Notes under the pieces: generated by a model | What the model saw: only the letters and a program-made list of their open reading frames with translations | What the model was told of the DNA's origin: nothing | The model's database searches: none | Shown here: positions 4,658 through 6,309 of the stretch, one piece after another | How positions within the stretch are numbered: the first letter of the stretch is position 1 | Layout of the letters: every line of letters starts with the position of its first letter | Assembly (NCBI GenBank): GCA_021772845.1 | Contig: JAJFLF010000043.1 | Span: forward strand, 1-6,309 | From: Mariprofundus sp. | Lineage (GTDB): Bacteria; Pseudomonadota; Zetaproteobacteria; Mariprofundales; Mariprofundaceae | Direction: 5' to 3' | DNA: 6,309 nt | Made by a program: the position numbers and the translations under genes

Positions 4658-5326
4658 TCAATAAGGCACTACTTTACCATCAAATGCTATAAATTGACCA
4701 CCCGAATATTTTCGCGCATCTGTGATCACCTGCGCCATGCCTGCCACGGATGTCGGCACATCAATCAGACCGGTATGATTGACCATATCTGTTCTGACCC
4801 AGCCAGGATGCAGGGTAATTACCTGCACACCAAACGGCTCTAAATCCACCGCCATGGATTTGGATACAATGACCAAGCCCGCTTTGGCAGCCCGGCACGC
4901 ATAGGTGCCACCGCTGCCATTATCGGCACTGGAACCCATCTTTGAGCTGACATTGGCAATGACACCCTGAACGGCTATGACTCTCTCTTTTAGAGCTTGC
5001 ACCACCCGTAGCGGGCCTACGCAATCGACGTTAAACACATCCAACATGACATCAGAACTTACCTTCTCAAGCGACTGCCCATCCTTTACCGGCCCGTAAA
5101 TACCCGCATTATTGATCAGCAGGTCTATCTGTTCAGGTAGCTCCCCAACAGGCTGTGCATCACTACTGACATCCCACACCACGCTGTGCAGATGCGGTGA
5201 ATCTATCTCACCCAAAGCTCCCGGATCAGAACGATAACAGGCCCAAACCTCATGCCCCTGTTCAAGATAATGGCGTGTAAAACCCAGCCCAATGCCACGG
5301 TTTGCACCGGTGATCAGTATATTCAT
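4658..5326 (-). CDS. short-chain dehydrogenase/reductase family protein, catalytic Tyr replaced by Cys
   Basis: A 222-residue Rossmann-fold protein of the classical SDR, C-factor (CsgA)-like type. It has the N-terminal dinucleotide motif TGANRGIG (6-13), NNAG (72-75), the Ser region NVSSKMGS (125-132) and HPGWVRTDM (173-181) after the active site. The active-site segment reads GGTYACRAAKAG (139-150). The catalytic Lys148 is present, but the residue four before it, where Tyr of YxxxK belongs, is Cys144. The nearest Tyr (142) is two residues too early. The protein may bind NAD(P) without normal reductase activity, or use a shifted residue. The substrate cannot be told. The start has GGAG ten nt upstream. 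The gene is first in an apparent two-gene unit with mscS and is divergent from the NusG-domain-II gene, with only 27 nt between start codons. Confidence 0.88.
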   Translation of the reverse strand: MNILITGANRGIGLGFTRHYLEQGHEVWACYRSDPGALGEIDSPHLHSVVWDVSSDAQPVGELPEQIDLLINNAGIYGPVKDGQSLEKVSSDVMLDVFNVDCVGPLRVVQALKERVIAVQGVIANVSSKMGSSADNGSGGTYACRAAKAGLVIVSKSMAVDLEPFGVQVITLHPGWVRTDMVNHTGLIDVPTSVAGMAQVITDARKYSGGQFIAFDGKVVPY

Positions 5327-5353
5327 GTTAACTCCGTTGTTAGTGTCGCTGCC

Positions 5354-5788
5354 ATGCCAAGCCTAACCATGCAATCGCGGCCGCGCCAAACCATGCTTGA
5401 TGCCCTCAAAGGCTCATGGGCAGATCGGCTGCTGTTATTGATCGCATTGATCAGTATTCTCGCATCATGGTTTGTCATTCAAGCGAATATTGCAGCAGGT
5501 CCCCCCATGGCTGAGATTTATCATGGTGATACCTTGTTAGCGAGCTACCCTTTACCAAAACAGGGAGAGCCAGCCATTACACTGCAGGTAGAGGGAGATC
5601 TGGGCCTATCCGATATCGTCATTGATGAACATGGTGCCCGCATCGCCTCTGCCCCCTGCTCTTCCCAACGCTGTGTACTCTCAGGCTCCCACTCCCATGC
5701 CGGCGATATCATTGCCTGTGTGCCCAACAAAATTCTGATCACGCTGCGCGGCAGTGCTGAATCCAGCTTTGATGCGATTGTTGAATAA
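5354..5788 (+). CDS. NusG domain II-containing membrane-anchored protein
   Basis: From the first ATG this is 144 residues. It has a cytoplasmic N-terminus, one transmembrane helix (about 26-42, LLLLIALISILASWFVI) and an extracytoplasmic NusG-domain-II-type beta domain (about 52-134). The hallmark is the cysteine pattern APCSSQRCVLSGSHSHAGDIIACVPN (Cys102, Cys107, Cys122) preceded by DEHGARI. The family has no firm function. It is typically encoded beside Gx-transporter genes, exactly as here, with only 28 nt between the stop and the next gene's first ATG. The start is uncertain, because no Shine-Dalgarno is seen before ATGs at 5354, 5369 or 5393. The 5393 start gives 131 residues, close to the usual family length with the helix near the N-terminus. 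Confidence 0.82.
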   Translation: MPSLTMQSRPRQTMLDALKGSWADRLLLLIALISILASWFVIQANIAAGPPMAEIYHGDTLLASYPLPKQGEPAITLQVEGDLGLSDIVIDEHGARIASAPCSSQRCVLSGSHSHAGDIIACVPNKILITLRGSAESSFDAIVE

Positions 5789-5816
5789 TGCACCATCGCA
5801 ATCTCCAGCTATCAAC

Positions 5817-6309
5817 ATGACTACGCTTGCACGCCCACCATTAACAGAGCTGAAAACAAAAGCCCGCTGGCTGGCACTTTTGATACTGGCTATTGGCCTG
5901 CATGTGTTTGAAGCATCCCTGCCAAGTCTGGGCCCGTGGTTCAAACCGGGTTTGGCGAATCTGGTAACCCTGATCGCTTTAGCCATGATGGGCACACGTG
6001 CGGCAATCTCACTGTCCATTGCGCGCATCATTGTAGGCAGCTTCTTTATCGGCACCCTGTTCACCCCAAACTTTGTCATTGCCATGGCAGGTGGTTTAAG
6101 TGCCACCATGGTTATGGTGGCGGCCTGGCGCTGGATTCCTGGCCTTAGTCTGGTTGGCATTAGCCTGCTCGGAGCGCTCGCACATATGCTTGCACAGTTT
6201 GTCACAGTCGAAGCGTTATTCATTCAACAAAGCGCACTTTATTATGCCCTGCCACCATTGCTGATCCTCTCCTGCATTAGTGGCTGGATTAATGGGGCAT
6301 TGGCAGAGT
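5817..6309 (+). CDS. Gx transporter family protein (HepS component I-like), partial at the right edge
   Basis: 164 codons are visible before the window ends, with no stop. The protein is strongly hydrophobic with several helices: about 18-30, 47-59, 64-80, 88-103, 109-127 and 143-160. The motif FEASLPSLGPWFKPGLANLVTLIAL (31-55), followed by ARIIVGSFFIGTLFTPNF (69-86), is characteristic of the Gx-transporter family, historically annotated as heptaprenyl diphosphate synthase component I. These are integral membrane proteins related to ECF-type substrate-binding subunits. The substrate is unknown, and an isoprenoid-related role is only a label. The ATG at 5817 lacks a visible ribosome binding site, and an in-frame TTG at 5781 overlapping the preceding gene is possible. 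It probably forms an operon with the NusG-domain-II gene. Confidence 0.85.
   Translation, partial: MTTLARPPLTELKTKARWLALLILAIGLHVFEASLPSLGPWFKPGLANLVTLIALAMMGTRAAISLSIARIIVGSFFIGTLFTPNFVIAMAGGLSATMVMVAAWRWIPGLSLVGISLLGALAHMLAQFVTVEALFIQQSALYYALPPLLILSCISGWINGALAE

Noticed and set aside
5788..5820. Gx-transporter start at the ATG overlapping the NusG-domain-II stop (TAATG)
   Set aside because: That frame reads only ten codons before TGA. The transporter frame opens at ATG 5817 or possibly TTG 5781.
5681..6223. 180-codon minus-strand ORF
   Set aside because: Antisense to the NusG-domain-II and Gx-transporter genes, with biased Ala/Arg/Met composition typical of a shadow frame.
1..6309. CRISPR array, insertion sequence or rRNA
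   Set aside because: No regularly spaced repeats, no transposase-like frame with terminal inverted repeats, and no rRNA-like sequence were seen.

Overview
The window looks like a bacterial chromosome, probably from a free-living proteobacterium. The support is an MscS very close to the E. coli protein, a DUF992 secreted protein, a NusG-domain-II/Gx-transporter pair and a bacterial arginine kinase. A marine gamma- or zetaproteobacterium would fit, but the genus cannot be fixed from this sequence. Base composition changes along the window. Sampled lines in the first 1.1 kb run at about 30-33% GC, while sampled lines to the right run at about 43-63%.

Region 1 (1-1121) is a tightly overlapping, AT-rich, plus-strand operon. 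It holds the 3' end of an unidentified gene, an E1-like (ThiF/HesA family) adenylyltransferase, and an 89-residue protein with two predicted membrane helices. This reads as accessory DNA, and it is the best candidate here for an undescribed system: a ubiquitin-like activation enzyme coupled to a small membrane protein.

Region 2 (1122-1848) has no large gene. It contains a 22-nt match to the 3' end of a tRNA-Leu gene (T-loop to CCA, one base short), which looks like the attachment-site scar of an island whose right end is region 1. Directly after it come a strong, roughly bidirectional terminator and a degenerate tandem copy of that terminator. On the minus strand there is a 44-codon ORF with an excellent ribosome binding site and a perfect palindrome upstream of it. 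A second, frame-offset coding-like fragment lies downstream of the 44-codon ORF.

Region 3 (1849-3463) holds a complete arginine kinase (phosphagen kinase, rare in bacteria) on the plus strand. It converges on a secreted DUF992 protein on the minus strand.

Region 4 (3464-5326) has a 343-nt gap containing a possible 56-codon ORF and a clear minus-strand terminator. Then comes a minus-strand pair, a short-chain dehydrogenase-like protein followed by an MscS mechanosensitive channel, probably co-transcribed. The SDR protein carries Cys where the catalytic Tyr is expected.

Region 5 (5327-6309) starts divergently from the SDR gene. It holds a membrane-anchored NusG-domain-II protein followed by a Gx-transporter (HepS component I-like) membrane protein that runs off the right edge.
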